Of a DNA stretch of 14,392 bases, positions 6,729-13,224 are shown piece after piece (positions within the stretch are counted from its first letter, which is position 1; every line of letters begins with the position of its first letter). Source of the stretch: Muribaculaceae bacterium. GTDB lineage: Bacteria > Bacteroidota > Bacteroidia > Bacteroidales > Muribaculaceae. Both the position numbers and the translations under genes were made by a program. The DNA is taken from assembly GCA_009775195.1 (NCBI GenBank), contig VSPF01000070.1, positions 1 through 14,392 of the forward strand, given 5' to 3'. The notes under the pieces were generated by a model, which had not been told where the DNA came from, made no database searches, and saw only the letters and a list, made by a program, of their open reading frames with translations.

Positions 6729-8017
6729 TGCATGGGGTCGAGTTTGTCCTTTTCGCGTCGCACCTCGAAGTGCAGCCTGGTGCGGTTGTCGTCGGCGGGG
6801 TCAGAGAACAACGTGCCGAGAAGCTGGCCGCCCTTCACCTTGTCGCCCTTTCGCACCCTCAGTTCGTGGAGTCCGGCATAGACGGTAAGATACTGGCCAT
6901 GACGCACAAGCACGACGTTCTGATAGCCCTCCATGACTATAATCATCGATACAGTGCCGTCGTATACGGCTCGCGCCGAGGCTCCGGGCACGGTCTCGAA
7001 GTCGACGCCGTTGTTCTGTACCGTCACACGCTCGAGGGTCTCGTGTGTATGTCGGCCGAAAGTCGAGGCCACGGTGGCCTGGCGGTCGAGCGGCCACGGC
7101 AGGCGTCCCTTGCATTGCTCGAAAGGAGCGGTGAGGCGGTCGACCTGTTCGGGCTGGCGCGGGGCAGGGCGGTCTTTGGGCTTTTCCGATTGATTTTTAA
7201 TAGGTTTGGCAGCCGTTTCTTTTTCATTCTGAGCGTTGCGACGCGCCTCGGCTTCGGCCTTGCGTCTTGCCTCTGCGGCAGCACGGGCCTCGGCCTCGAT
7301 AATGCGGTTGAGTTCGTCGTCGAGTTTCTTTACGAGTCGCTGCTGTTCGCTGATTACACGTTTTAGATTTCGCCCCTGGCGCCGTAGCGACCCTACCACG
7401 GCATCGGCCTGGTGCTTTCGTTCGCCCAGGACTTGCCTTACGCGCCCCAGGCTGTCAAGGCTGAGTCTGAGCTCGCGGCCCAGGGTGTCGAGGCGTGCGC
7501 GGCGCTGGGTCAACTGCTGTGTGGCTTCGTCGATTTCGACAGTCTTGCCTGTCTGCCAGGAACTTAACTCCTTGAGATAGCGCATGCGGCTGCGTGCCTG
7601 GCTGAACGACGACGAGCTAAAGATAAACGAAGCATCGCCGGCAAGCTGCCTTTGCCGGCGCATAGAGCGCACCGCCCGGGCATACGACTCGCGCAGCACC
7701 TTGAGCCGGGCCTCGTTGGCCTCTATGCTGTCGCCCAATGCCTTGCTGCGTCGCTGCAGGTCGGCTGCCTGTGCCGATAGTCGTGACACCTCGGTCTCGT
7801 GGACGCGGATTTCGCCTTCGAGGGCCTGCAAACCACGTAATTCACGTTGCGTTTGCTTTTCATTCTCAGTCAGTTCGCGACGTGTGCGTTCGATTTTCTG
7901 AGCTGCTGCGCGGCGTTCGCTCTGCACTGATTTTTGCGTACGCTGCCGGGCCTCGGTATTGACCCCGAGGGCGAAAAGCAATATGATGAATATGATTAGC
8001 TTATTTAAGTTGCGCAA
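6713..8017 (-). CDS. EnvC-like murein hydrolase activator with degenerate LytM (M23) domain
   Basis: This exported protein (434 residues from the start chosen) has a signal peptide (MRNLNKLIIFIILLFALGVNTEA), a long coiled coil (about residues 30-270, rich in R, E, Q and L) and a C-terminal LytM/M23 fold (about 310-434). Metal and catalytic residues of active M23 enzymes are lost: the HxGxD site reads N335-NGVD, the YxHL site reads YAGL (G382), and HxH reads R414-L-H416. This is the EnvC pattern, whose members do not cut peptidoglycan but activate amidases in cell division. No ATG precedes the signal peptide; I prefer TTG at 8017, 7 bases after the DUF4292 stop, over the TTG at 8056 that would overlap it. 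Preceding a flippase and following a DUF4292 lipoprotein fits an envelope operon. The exact start is uncertain. Confidence 0.88.
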   Translation of the reverse strand: MRNLNKLIIFIILLFALGVNTEARQRTQKSVQSERRAAAQKIERTRRELTENEKQTQRELRGLQALEGEIRVHETEVSRLSAQAADLQRRSKALGDSIEANEARLKVLRESYARAVRSMRRQRQLAGDASFIFSSSSFSQARSRMRYLKELSSWQTGKTVEIDEATQQLTQRRARLDTLGRELRLSLDSLGRVRQVLGERKHQADAVVGSLRRQGRNLKRVISEQQRLVKKLDDELNRIIEAEARAAAEARRKAEAEARRNAQNEKETAAKPIKNQSEKPKDRPAPRQPEQVDRLTAPFEQCKGRLPWPLDRQATVASTFGRHTHETLERVTVQNNGVDFETVPGASARAVYDGTVSMIIVMEGYQNVVLVRHGQYLTVYAGLHELRVRKGDKVKGGQLLGTLFSDPADDNRTRLHFEVRREKDKLDPMQWLRR

Positions 8018-8024
8018 AACGTGT

Positions 8025-8894
8025 CTACTTCTTGAGCATTTCAAAAACCTTTGCAAGCGGTATCAACCTTGCCCCCGAGGGGATTTTGGGCTTGGCGATA
8101 GTGAGACCGGAGTTCCATTTGGCGCGGTTAAAATCCCAGGTAAGTGTGGCATCGACATGGTGCTGGCGCAGATTTGTGCTGAGGTTGACCCACGGAGCGG
8201 CCATGCCGGCGCCTGTTGCCTGTGCGGTGCCATAAGCTGCCACTACCGGCTCGTGGCCGTCGGCTGTGACTGTGAGGGTGCGAAGCGAGGGGGCTGTTTC
8301 GCTGCTGAGGACTGCTGCGAAAGTCCACGCTAAACCTTTCGGTAGCTTCTTGGGTGTTAGTCCGATAGAGTTTTCGCCCAAAACGACTTTATATTGCTTG
8401 ATGTCGTCGGGGGCAAGTATGCCGCTGCCGGGGGTAAATACCTGGCCGAGCAACATGGCCTGCATGTCGGCGAGTGTAAGGCCGTAGGTATCTTTTAGAT
8501 ACGACAGGGACTCGCGGCAGTACATGTTGTTGAACTTCGACACGATGATTACCGAATCGTTATCGGCATAAAGCGAACCGACCTCGAGGCCGAATACACG
8601 GAGCGAAATAGACAAAGCCTTGCCTCGCACCATCTTGGCCGAGGCCGACACATTGAGGCGTTTAGGCTGCGCCACCTGCACCTTGAGCGGCATCGACACA
8701 TCAGACCATGCGGTATATGACTTTGCCAGGGCGACGAACTCGCCCTCCACCGTATTTCGATGCTCTTCGGGGGTGGCATCGGCGGGGTGATAGGGTTCGC
8801 CTTTGCCGGTCTTCTTGGCCGAGCTGCAGGCCGTGACCAAGAGCAGTCCGGCGGCGGCAACGGCAAGTAACAGATATGCAGTTTTTCGTGTCAT
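8025..8894 (-). CDS. DUF4292 lipoprotein
   Basis: This 289-residue lipoprotein has an N-terminal signal (MTRKTAYLLLAVAAAGLLL) and a lipobox VTAC with the lipidated cysteine at residue 23, followed by SSAKK. The mature part is built of alternating strands (VQVAQPKRLNVSASAKMV, LSISLRVFGLEVGSLYADND, then AIMVSKF-like segments), as expected for DUF4292, a Bacteroidetes family with a LolA/LolB-like half-barrel appearance. Its function is not established; an outer-membrane or periplasmic role in lipoprotein or envelope traffic is inference from fold similarity. It lies between a periplasmic TPR protein (19-base gap) and the EnvC-like protein, and I recall the order dut, TPR, DUF4292, M23-like protein as common in Bacteroidales, which argues for a shared envelope job. 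The ATG start gives a clean signal peptide. Confidence 0.88.
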   Translation of the reverse strand: MTRKTAYLLLAVAAAGLLLVTACSSAKKTGKGEPYHPADATPEEHRNTVEGEFVALAKSYTAWSDVSMPLKVQVAQPKRLNVSASAKMVRGKALSISLRVFGLEVGSLYADNDSVIIVSKFNNMYCRESLSYLKDTYGLTLADMQAMLLGQVFTPGSGILAPDDIKQYKVVLGENSIGLTPKKLPKGLAWTFAAVLSSETAPSLRTLTVTADGHEPVVAAYGTAQATGAGMAAPWVNLSTNLRQHHVDATLTWDFNRAKWNSGLTIAKPKIPSGARLIPLAKVFEMLKK

Positions 8895-8913
8895 AATCTT
8901 GGGGTGCTATAAG

Positions 8914-10689
8914 TTATTCATAGAAATAGGTCTTATGCCTTACCTTTTTTTGTATCAATTTATTATCGGGGTCGAGTTCGAGGGCTTTCTCCCAAAACTT
9001 CACGGCTTCTTTCGGCTCTCCGTTCATAAAGTATATGTCGCCGGCATGGTCATATATTTCGGCCGACGGCTCGATGGCCTCGAGATTGCCGTCATCGTCA
9101 TTCTTAAAGACTTTGTCGATGATTTCCTTGGCCTTTATGTAGTCTTTTTTCTTGAAAAAGACCCAGGCGTAGGTGTCGAGGTATGTGATATTATCGGGCT
9201 CGGCCGTGGTGGCTATCGAGGCATAGAGCTGTGCCGCCCCGAGCTCGGTGCCCTCGCAGGCGTTGAAGTAGGCGAAGTTGTTCATCGCCATATAGTTTTC
9301 GGGGTTGAGCAATATCGCCTCGCGGTAGGCCGCCGAGGCATCCTGCGGCTTGCCGAGGCGCCATAATATATCGCCCTTTGTCGACCATATTGCCGACGAC
9401 ACAAGGTCGTTGCCATAGCTGCGAAGGTCGAGGGTGTCAATCATGGCCAAGGCCTCCTCGTCGCGCCCCTCCATGGCAAGGACAGACGATATGGCCAGGG
9501 GGAAGTATCCGTTCTCGGGGAAGAGGGCCATTGCCTTCTCGGCCGTGTTGCGCACATGGGCGGTGTCTTCGAGGGTGAAATAGAGCTGCACGAGGTCGCT
9601 CCACCGACGGCCCTCCGAGGGGTCGAGGTCGATGCTGTACGACAACTGCTCGGCAGCCTCGGCCGGTTTGCCAGTCACGCTCTTATAGCTTGCCAACAGC
9701 TCGTGGAGCATGGCCTCGCCGGGGTTCTGCTCCTGCATGACGACAAACATTCGGTCGATGCGCGGCCACTGCAGGCTGTCCTGGTAGAGTTTGGCCACAT
9801 AGTCGGTAAGCAACTGGAACTTAGGGGCGAAATCGAGCGTGGGCGACTCGAGGGCGCGGAAGACCTCGGTGTCGTAGCGGGCACTGTCGCCCTGTTCGCG
9901 GAAGAAGCTGGCGCGTGTGAGGTAGACGCTGCCGTTGTCGGGCTCGATGGCGGCGGCGCGGTCGAAACGTGCCAGTGCCGAGTCGGGCATGCCTAAGTGG
10001 TCGTAGAGGGTGCCGGCAAAGAGCTTTGTGTCGATATCGCGCGGTGCGTCGCGCTCGAGCTGCCTGATTTCGGCGAGGGCGGCGGCAGTATCGTTGATTG
10101 CGAGGTAGATGTTGATTTTTCGGCCCGATACAGGCAATGTGTGCCCGAGGCCCTTTTCGAGCCGCGAATAGATGTCGAGGGCGCGCTGCAGGTCGGCGGT
10201 GTCGCCGGTAATTGAGAAGCGTGCCGTCAACGACGAGGCGAGGTTGAAGGCCGGGTCGCTGCGGTCGGGCCGCAGGCTGTCCTGGGTCTGCCAGATTTCT
10301 ATTATGTCGTCAATCCGGCGAGCCTGCTGGGCAACGTTGTTGAACGCGGCCGCATAGCGCTGGTTGGTAGGCTCGATGCGGAATCGGCGCGCTATGGCAT
10401 CGTATGCCCGTTCGAGCGTCACCGAGTCGGCACCCGGCAGCACAAGCTCGATTTCGCCCAGGGCGGCATCGATATATGGGTCGTCGGGCGACAGTCGCTT
10501 TGCATGGCGCAAGAGCATGTACATGTCGTCGTAACGCTCGTCGGCGCGCGCATTGGCAGCCTCGAGGAAGATGTATTCGGCTTTGCGCAGTGCGGCCTCG
10601 TCGGGGGCACTCTTACGCGCAGACAATGCTCCGGCGCATAATAGCGCCAGGGCGAAGAATGGAAGGAGATGCAATAGTCGCTTGTTCAC
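8914..10689 (-). CDS. Periplasmic tetratricopeptide repeat protein
   Basis: This 591-residue protein begins with a Sec signal peptide (MNKRLLHLLPFFALALLCAG, cleavage likely after ALSA, residue 24). The cysteine at 18 is not in a lipobox, so it is probably soluble in the periplasm. The rest is helical repeats over the whole length; the clearest TPR units are in the last third, for instance the unit around KGDILWRLGKPQDASAAYRE (ending LNPEN), the unit AWVFFKKKDYIKAKEI, and GDIYFMNGEPKEAVKFWEKA (ending LDPDN). Earlier repeats are degenerate. TPR arrays are protein-binding scaffolds; the partner is unknown, but the DUF4292 lipoprotein and EnvC-like protein encoded next are natural candidates (inference). 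The start codon is GTG, 12 bases after the dut stop. An ORF starting further upstream is not available in frame with a better signal. Confidence 0.88.
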   Translation of the reverse strand: MNKRLLHLLPFFALALLCAGALSARKSAPDEAALRKAEYIFLEAANARADERYDDMYMLLRHAKRLSPDDPYIDAALGEIELVLPGADSVTLERAYDAIARRFRIEPTNQRYAAAFNNVAQQARRIDDIIEIWQTQDSLRPDRSDPAFNLASSLTARFSITGDTADLQRALDIYSRLEKGLGHTLPVSGRKINIYLAINDTAAALAEIRQLERDAPRDIDTKLFAGTLYDHLGMPDSALARFDRAAAIEPDNGSVYLTRASFFREQGDSARYDTEVFRALESPTLDFAPKFQLLTDYVAKLYQDSLQWPRIDRMFVVMQEQNPGEAMLHELLASYKSVTGKPAEAAEQLSYSIDLDPSEGRRWSDLVQLYFTLEDTAHVRNTAEKAMALFPENGYFPLAISSVLAMEGRDEEALAMIDTLDLRSYGNDLVSSAIWSTKGDILWRLGKPQDASAAYREAILLNPENYMAMNNFAYFNACEGTELGAAQLYASIATTAEPDNITYLDTYAWVFFKKKDYIKAKEIIDKVFKNDDDGNLEAIEPSAEIYDHAGDIYFMNGEPKEAVKFWEKALELDPDNKLIQKKVRHKTYFYE

Positions 10690-10701
10690 GTCGGTAGTGT
10701 G

Positions 10702-11145
10702 TTATACCCCCGTGTGACCGAAACCGCCGTCGGCACGCTCGGTATCGGGAAGTTCGCTTACAACTTCCCACTGGACCTGTGGCACACGGGCAAGTACCAT
10801 CTGGCAAATCCGGTCGCCCGGATTGACGGTAAAGGGCACATCGGAGAGGTTTATTATTATAACACCGATTTCGCCCCGATAGTCAGAGTCGATTGTGCCG
10901 GGCGTATTGACCAGGCTGATGCCGCTCTTGAGCGCCAGTCCACTGCGAGGACGCATCTGCAATTCGTAGCCTTGTGGAACGGCTACATATAAGCCTGTGG
11001 GTATCAGGCATCTGGACATCGGCTCGATGACAATTGGCCCGTCGATATCGGCGCGGACATCCATCCCGGCCGCACCAGCGGTGGCGTAAGCCGGCAGAGG
11101 ATTGCGCGAAGAATTTATAATTTTAACATTTATTTTGTTTTCCAT
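10702..11145 (-). CDS. dut: Deoxyuridine 5'-triphosphate nucleotidohydrolase (dUTPase)
   Basis: This 147-residue trimeric-type dUTPase converts dUTP to dUMP and pyrophosphate, keeping uracil out of DNA and feeding thymidylate synthesis. All five family motifs are visible: I AGAAGMDVRA (23-32, D29), II RPRSGLALKSG (65-75), III GTIDSDYRGEIGV (83-95, with D86 and the base-stacking Y89), IV GDRICQMV (110-117), and V RADGGFGHTG (137-146). Motif V has alanine at 138 where many homologues have glycine. The ATG at 11145 gives the normal family length; the frame stays open 56 codons further upstream, but that stretch is arginine/cysteine-rich and is a shadow of the neighbouring gene. It lies 17 bases after the tail-anchored protein gene and 12 before the TPR gene, so it is part of the directon. 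Confidence 0.96.
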   Translation of the reverse strand: MENKINVKIINSSRNPLPAYATAGAAGMDVRADIDGPIVIEPMSRCLIPTGLYVAVPQGYELQMRPRSGLALKSGISLVNTPGTIDSDYRGEIGVIIINLSDVPFTVNPGDRICQMVLARVPQVQWEVVSELPDTERADGGFGHTGV

Positions 11146-11162
11146 TCGCAAAAAATAGCGTT

Positions 11163-11807
11163 CTAAAAAACCAACAACCATGCCAAGGCAGCAACCACCA
11201 CGGCCAAAGTGACCATGCAGCCGCCCGAAGCGCCGGAACGTTTCGAAGTCTTCTCCGACGTGCCGGCATCGACCGTCTTGACACGCGACGAATATGTGCC
11301 GTCGGTTTTCCATCCGTCGGTAAAATTGCGCTCAGAGCCGTGTATGGTGCCCTCGAACGTGCCGATGGGCTGCACCTTTATTATATGGCCGTCGGGCACA
11401 TTCTGGTCGTTGTAGTAATCGACGAGTTCGACCAAGGTAAAGGCATCAGCGCCGATGCCCTTGGTGCCGTCGAATTTTATGGTTATGCCGCTGCGGCGTT
11501 TGCCGTTTTCCCAGCGGCCTATATAGTAGTGATACTGCACCCCGTGCATCGACTGGCCTACCTGTATCGGGCCGCCCTTATACAACATGCCGACCCCGAG
11601 GCGTTCGCCCTTGTTGCCATGTTCGCCTATATAGTACATGCCATCGTCGACATCTTCGAAGAAGAGTTCGCAGTCGGGCTCGAGTATGGCGTTGAAGGGA
11701 ATCATAAACTGTTCGTAGCACCTGCCGGGGAGAGTCTGCATACGCAGGCGTCGGTCGAGTTCGTTTCTCAATATGCGCAAGTGGCGCATGGCGTCTTGGC
11801 GTGTCAT
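11163..11807 (-). CDS. Unrecognised protein with MORN-like motifs and a C-terminal membrane anchor
   Basis: I do not recognise this 214-residue protein. It has a basic, helical N terminus (1-30, RNELDRRLRMQ), a central part with two glycine/tyrosine motifs like MORN repeats (YYIGEHGNKGERLGVGMLY at 58-76 and YYIGRWENGKRRSGITIKF at 94-112), and a segment DAFTLVELVDYYNDQNVPDG (121-140). Then comes a Ser/Thr/Lys-rich linker (about 180-196) and a single hydrophobic helix at the very end (MVTLAVVVAALAWLLVF, 198-214). There is no signal peptide, so it is probably tail-anchored with the bulk in the cytoplasm. The ATG lies 17 bases after the upstream gene. Placement between a T9SS-domain protein and dut gives no clear function. 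That the gene is real is well supported by its frame, spacing and composition; membership in the MORN family is only a suggestion. Confidence 0.75.
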   Translation of the reverse strand: MTRQDAMRHLRILRNELDRRLRMQTLPGRCYEQFMIPFNAILEPDCELFFEDVDDGMYYIGEHGNKGERLGVGMLYKGGPIQVGQSMHGVQYHYYIGRWENGKRRSGITIKFDGTKGIGADAFTLVELVDYYNDQNVPDGHIIKVQPIGTFEGTIHGSERNFTDGWKTDGTYSSRVKTVDAGTSEKTSKRSGASGGCMVTLAVVVAALAWLLVF

Positions 11808-11824
11808 GGAGATAAGGAGTGGGA

Positions 11825-12160
11825 TTAGAGGTTAATACGTTTTGTTACCGAGCCGGCCTTGAGGATGTAGACACCGCGCTGACGCAGTGTCAGGCGGGCA
11901 GTACCCTCGCCAATGCGCCGGGTGGTGATAAGCTGCCCGAGGATAGAGAAGACTTCTACCTTGACCGGTTGCGAGGCGGTGATATACACCGCGCCGTCTC
12001 GTACCACTACCTCTACGGCGTCTTGCTGGGCCGGCAGTTCGCGCTCTACGGTCTGGCGCACCGGCAGTTCCTCCCATTGCGGCGTGTCGTTTGCGGCATT
12101 GATTGCCGGTGACAAAGCAAATGCCGCCGCCCATAATATCAAGATTGACACTCGCTTCAT
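11825..12160 (-). CDS. Small secreted protein with T9SS-like C-terminal domain
   Basis: This 111-residue protein has a signal peptide (MKRVSILILWAAAFALSPAINA, cleaved about residue 22), a short linker rich in E, Q and P, and a C-terminal part (about 48-111) that reads like a Bacteroidetes secretion (Por/T9SS type A) domain: VYITASQPVKVEVFSILGQL, then a strand ending LRQRGVYILKAG and the closing TKRINL. Normally such a domain is the tail of a large exported protein; here it is nearly the whole mature protein. The ATG overlaps the stop of the L-asparaginase gene as ATGA, a classic translational coupling. The frame stays open further upstream within ansA, but that part is arginine-rich shadow. 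It could be a genuine small exported protein or the remnant of a longer one. No function can be assigned. Confidence 0.75.
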   Translation of the reverse strand: MKRVSILILWAAAFALSPAINAANDTPQWEELPVRQTVERELPAQQDAVEVVVRDGAVYITASQPVKVEVFSILGQLITTRRIGEGTARLTLRQRGVYILKAGSVTKRINL

Positions 12161-13197
12161 TTCGACGTAGAGATTGTTAGTTCTCCGGCAATGGGCACCG
12201 CCATCCGTCGGCCGACCTCGGCGGCGTCGAGCCCCATGCCGAAAAGGAACATCATCTTTGTAATCGCGGCCTCGAACGTGAGGTCGTGGCCCGGTATGAC
12301 GCCCGTGGCGGCCAGGACGTCGCCTGCGACATAGCGGTTGGGGTGCACGCCGCCGTTGACACACTGGGTGACATTGACTATCACCACACCGCGTTTGACG
12401 GTGCGGCGGATTGCGTCGAGAAACCACTGCCACGTGGGGCCGTTGCCTGCACCATAGGTGCGGAGCACTATGCCCTTGATGCCGGGTGTTTCGAGCAGGT
12501 GGCTCAGCACCCTCTCGTTGAGCCCGGGGAAGAGGTCTATGGCCATGACATTGCTGTCGAGATTATAGCGCGGCTGCAGCGGGCATGCATGGTGGTGATG
12601 CGTGAGCGCGTCGTGGTCGTACTGTATACCCAGGCCGATTTTGGCAAGGTAGGGATAGTTGTTGCTCTTGAAGGCATTGAAATTGTCGGCACTGCGCTTG
12701 GTCGAGCGGTTGCCGCGCCATAGATAGTTCTCGAAGAGTATTGCGACCTCGCGCACAGTCGGCGAGCCGTCGGGTTCGCGCGCGGCGGCAATCTGGAGGG
12801 CCGTAATCAGGTTTTCCTCGCCATCGGTACGTACTTCGCCTATAGGCAGTTGCGACCCGGTGATGATGACGGGCTTGTTGAGGTTGCCGAGCATAAACGA
12901 CAGCGCCGACGCAGTATAGGCCATGGTGTCGGTGCCGTGTAGCACCACGAAGCCGTCGTAATTGTCGTAGTTGTCGGCTATGCTGCTGGCTATCAACTGC
13001 CAGTGCGCGATATTCATATCCGACGAGTCTATCGGCGGATGAAACTGTATGTTGTCGATGTCATACTCAAGCATCTTGATTTTAGGCACGTTTTCCATCA
13101 GGTGCGAAAAATCGAAGGGCTTCAAGGCCTTGGTCTTGACGTCCTCTATCATACCGATAGTACCTCCGGTATAGATGATGAGTATGCGTGGCTTCAT
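12157..13197 (-). CDS. ansA: Type I (cytoplasmic) L-asparaginase
   Basis: This 346-residue enzyme hydrolyses L-asparagine to aspartate and ammonia. It has no signal peptide, which together with the sequence style places it with the cytoplasmic type I enzymes rather than the periplasmic type II. Visible active-site elements are TGGTIG (nucleophile T13), LHGTDTMAYT (T89, D90) and the lysine region RGNRSTKRSA (K167), all in their usual places; the C-terminal domain has the TYGAGNGP and NVTQCVNGGV blocks of the family. The length is normal. The ATG lies 27 bases after metG, and the stop overlaps the following start by four bases (ATGA). Co-transcription with metG is likely. The reaction could feed the aspartate pool used by AspRS and nucleotide synthesis, but linking it to aspS in this window is only speculation. 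Confidence 0.95.
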   Translation of the reverse strand: MKPRILIIYTGGTIGMIEDVKTKALKPFDFSHLMENVPKIKMLEYDIDNIQFHPPIDSSDMNIAHWQLIASSIADNYDNYDGFVVLHGTDTMAYTASALSFMLGNLNKPVIITGSQLPIGEVRTDGEENLITALQIAAAREPDGSPTVREVAILFENYLWRGNRSTKRSADNFNAFKSNNYPYLAKIGLGIQYDHDALTHHHHACPLQPRYNLDSNVMAIDLFPGLNERVLSHLLETPGIKGIVLRTYGAGNGPTWQWFLDAIRRTVKRGVVIVNVTQCVNGGVHPNRYVAGDVLAATGVIPGHDLTFEAAITKMMFLFGMGLDAAEVGRRMAVPIAGELTISTSK

Positions 13198-13224
13198 ATC
13201 CTTTTATAATGTGAGGCTGTTGAA

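Noticed and set aside
6680..7366. 228-codon open frame on the plus strand opposite the EnvC-like gene
   Set aside because: It lies antisense to a well-supported coding region; the open frame comes from high-GC codon bias.
11146..11162. TATTTTTTG on the minus strand as a dut promoter
   Set aside because: The spacing between TA and TTTG is one base too long, and transcription would begin after the dut start codon.
11146..11313. 56-codon N-terminal extension of dUTPase
   Set aside because: The extension overlaps the coding end of the upstream gene in another frame, and is arginine/cysteine/glycine-rich; family length fits the start at 11145.
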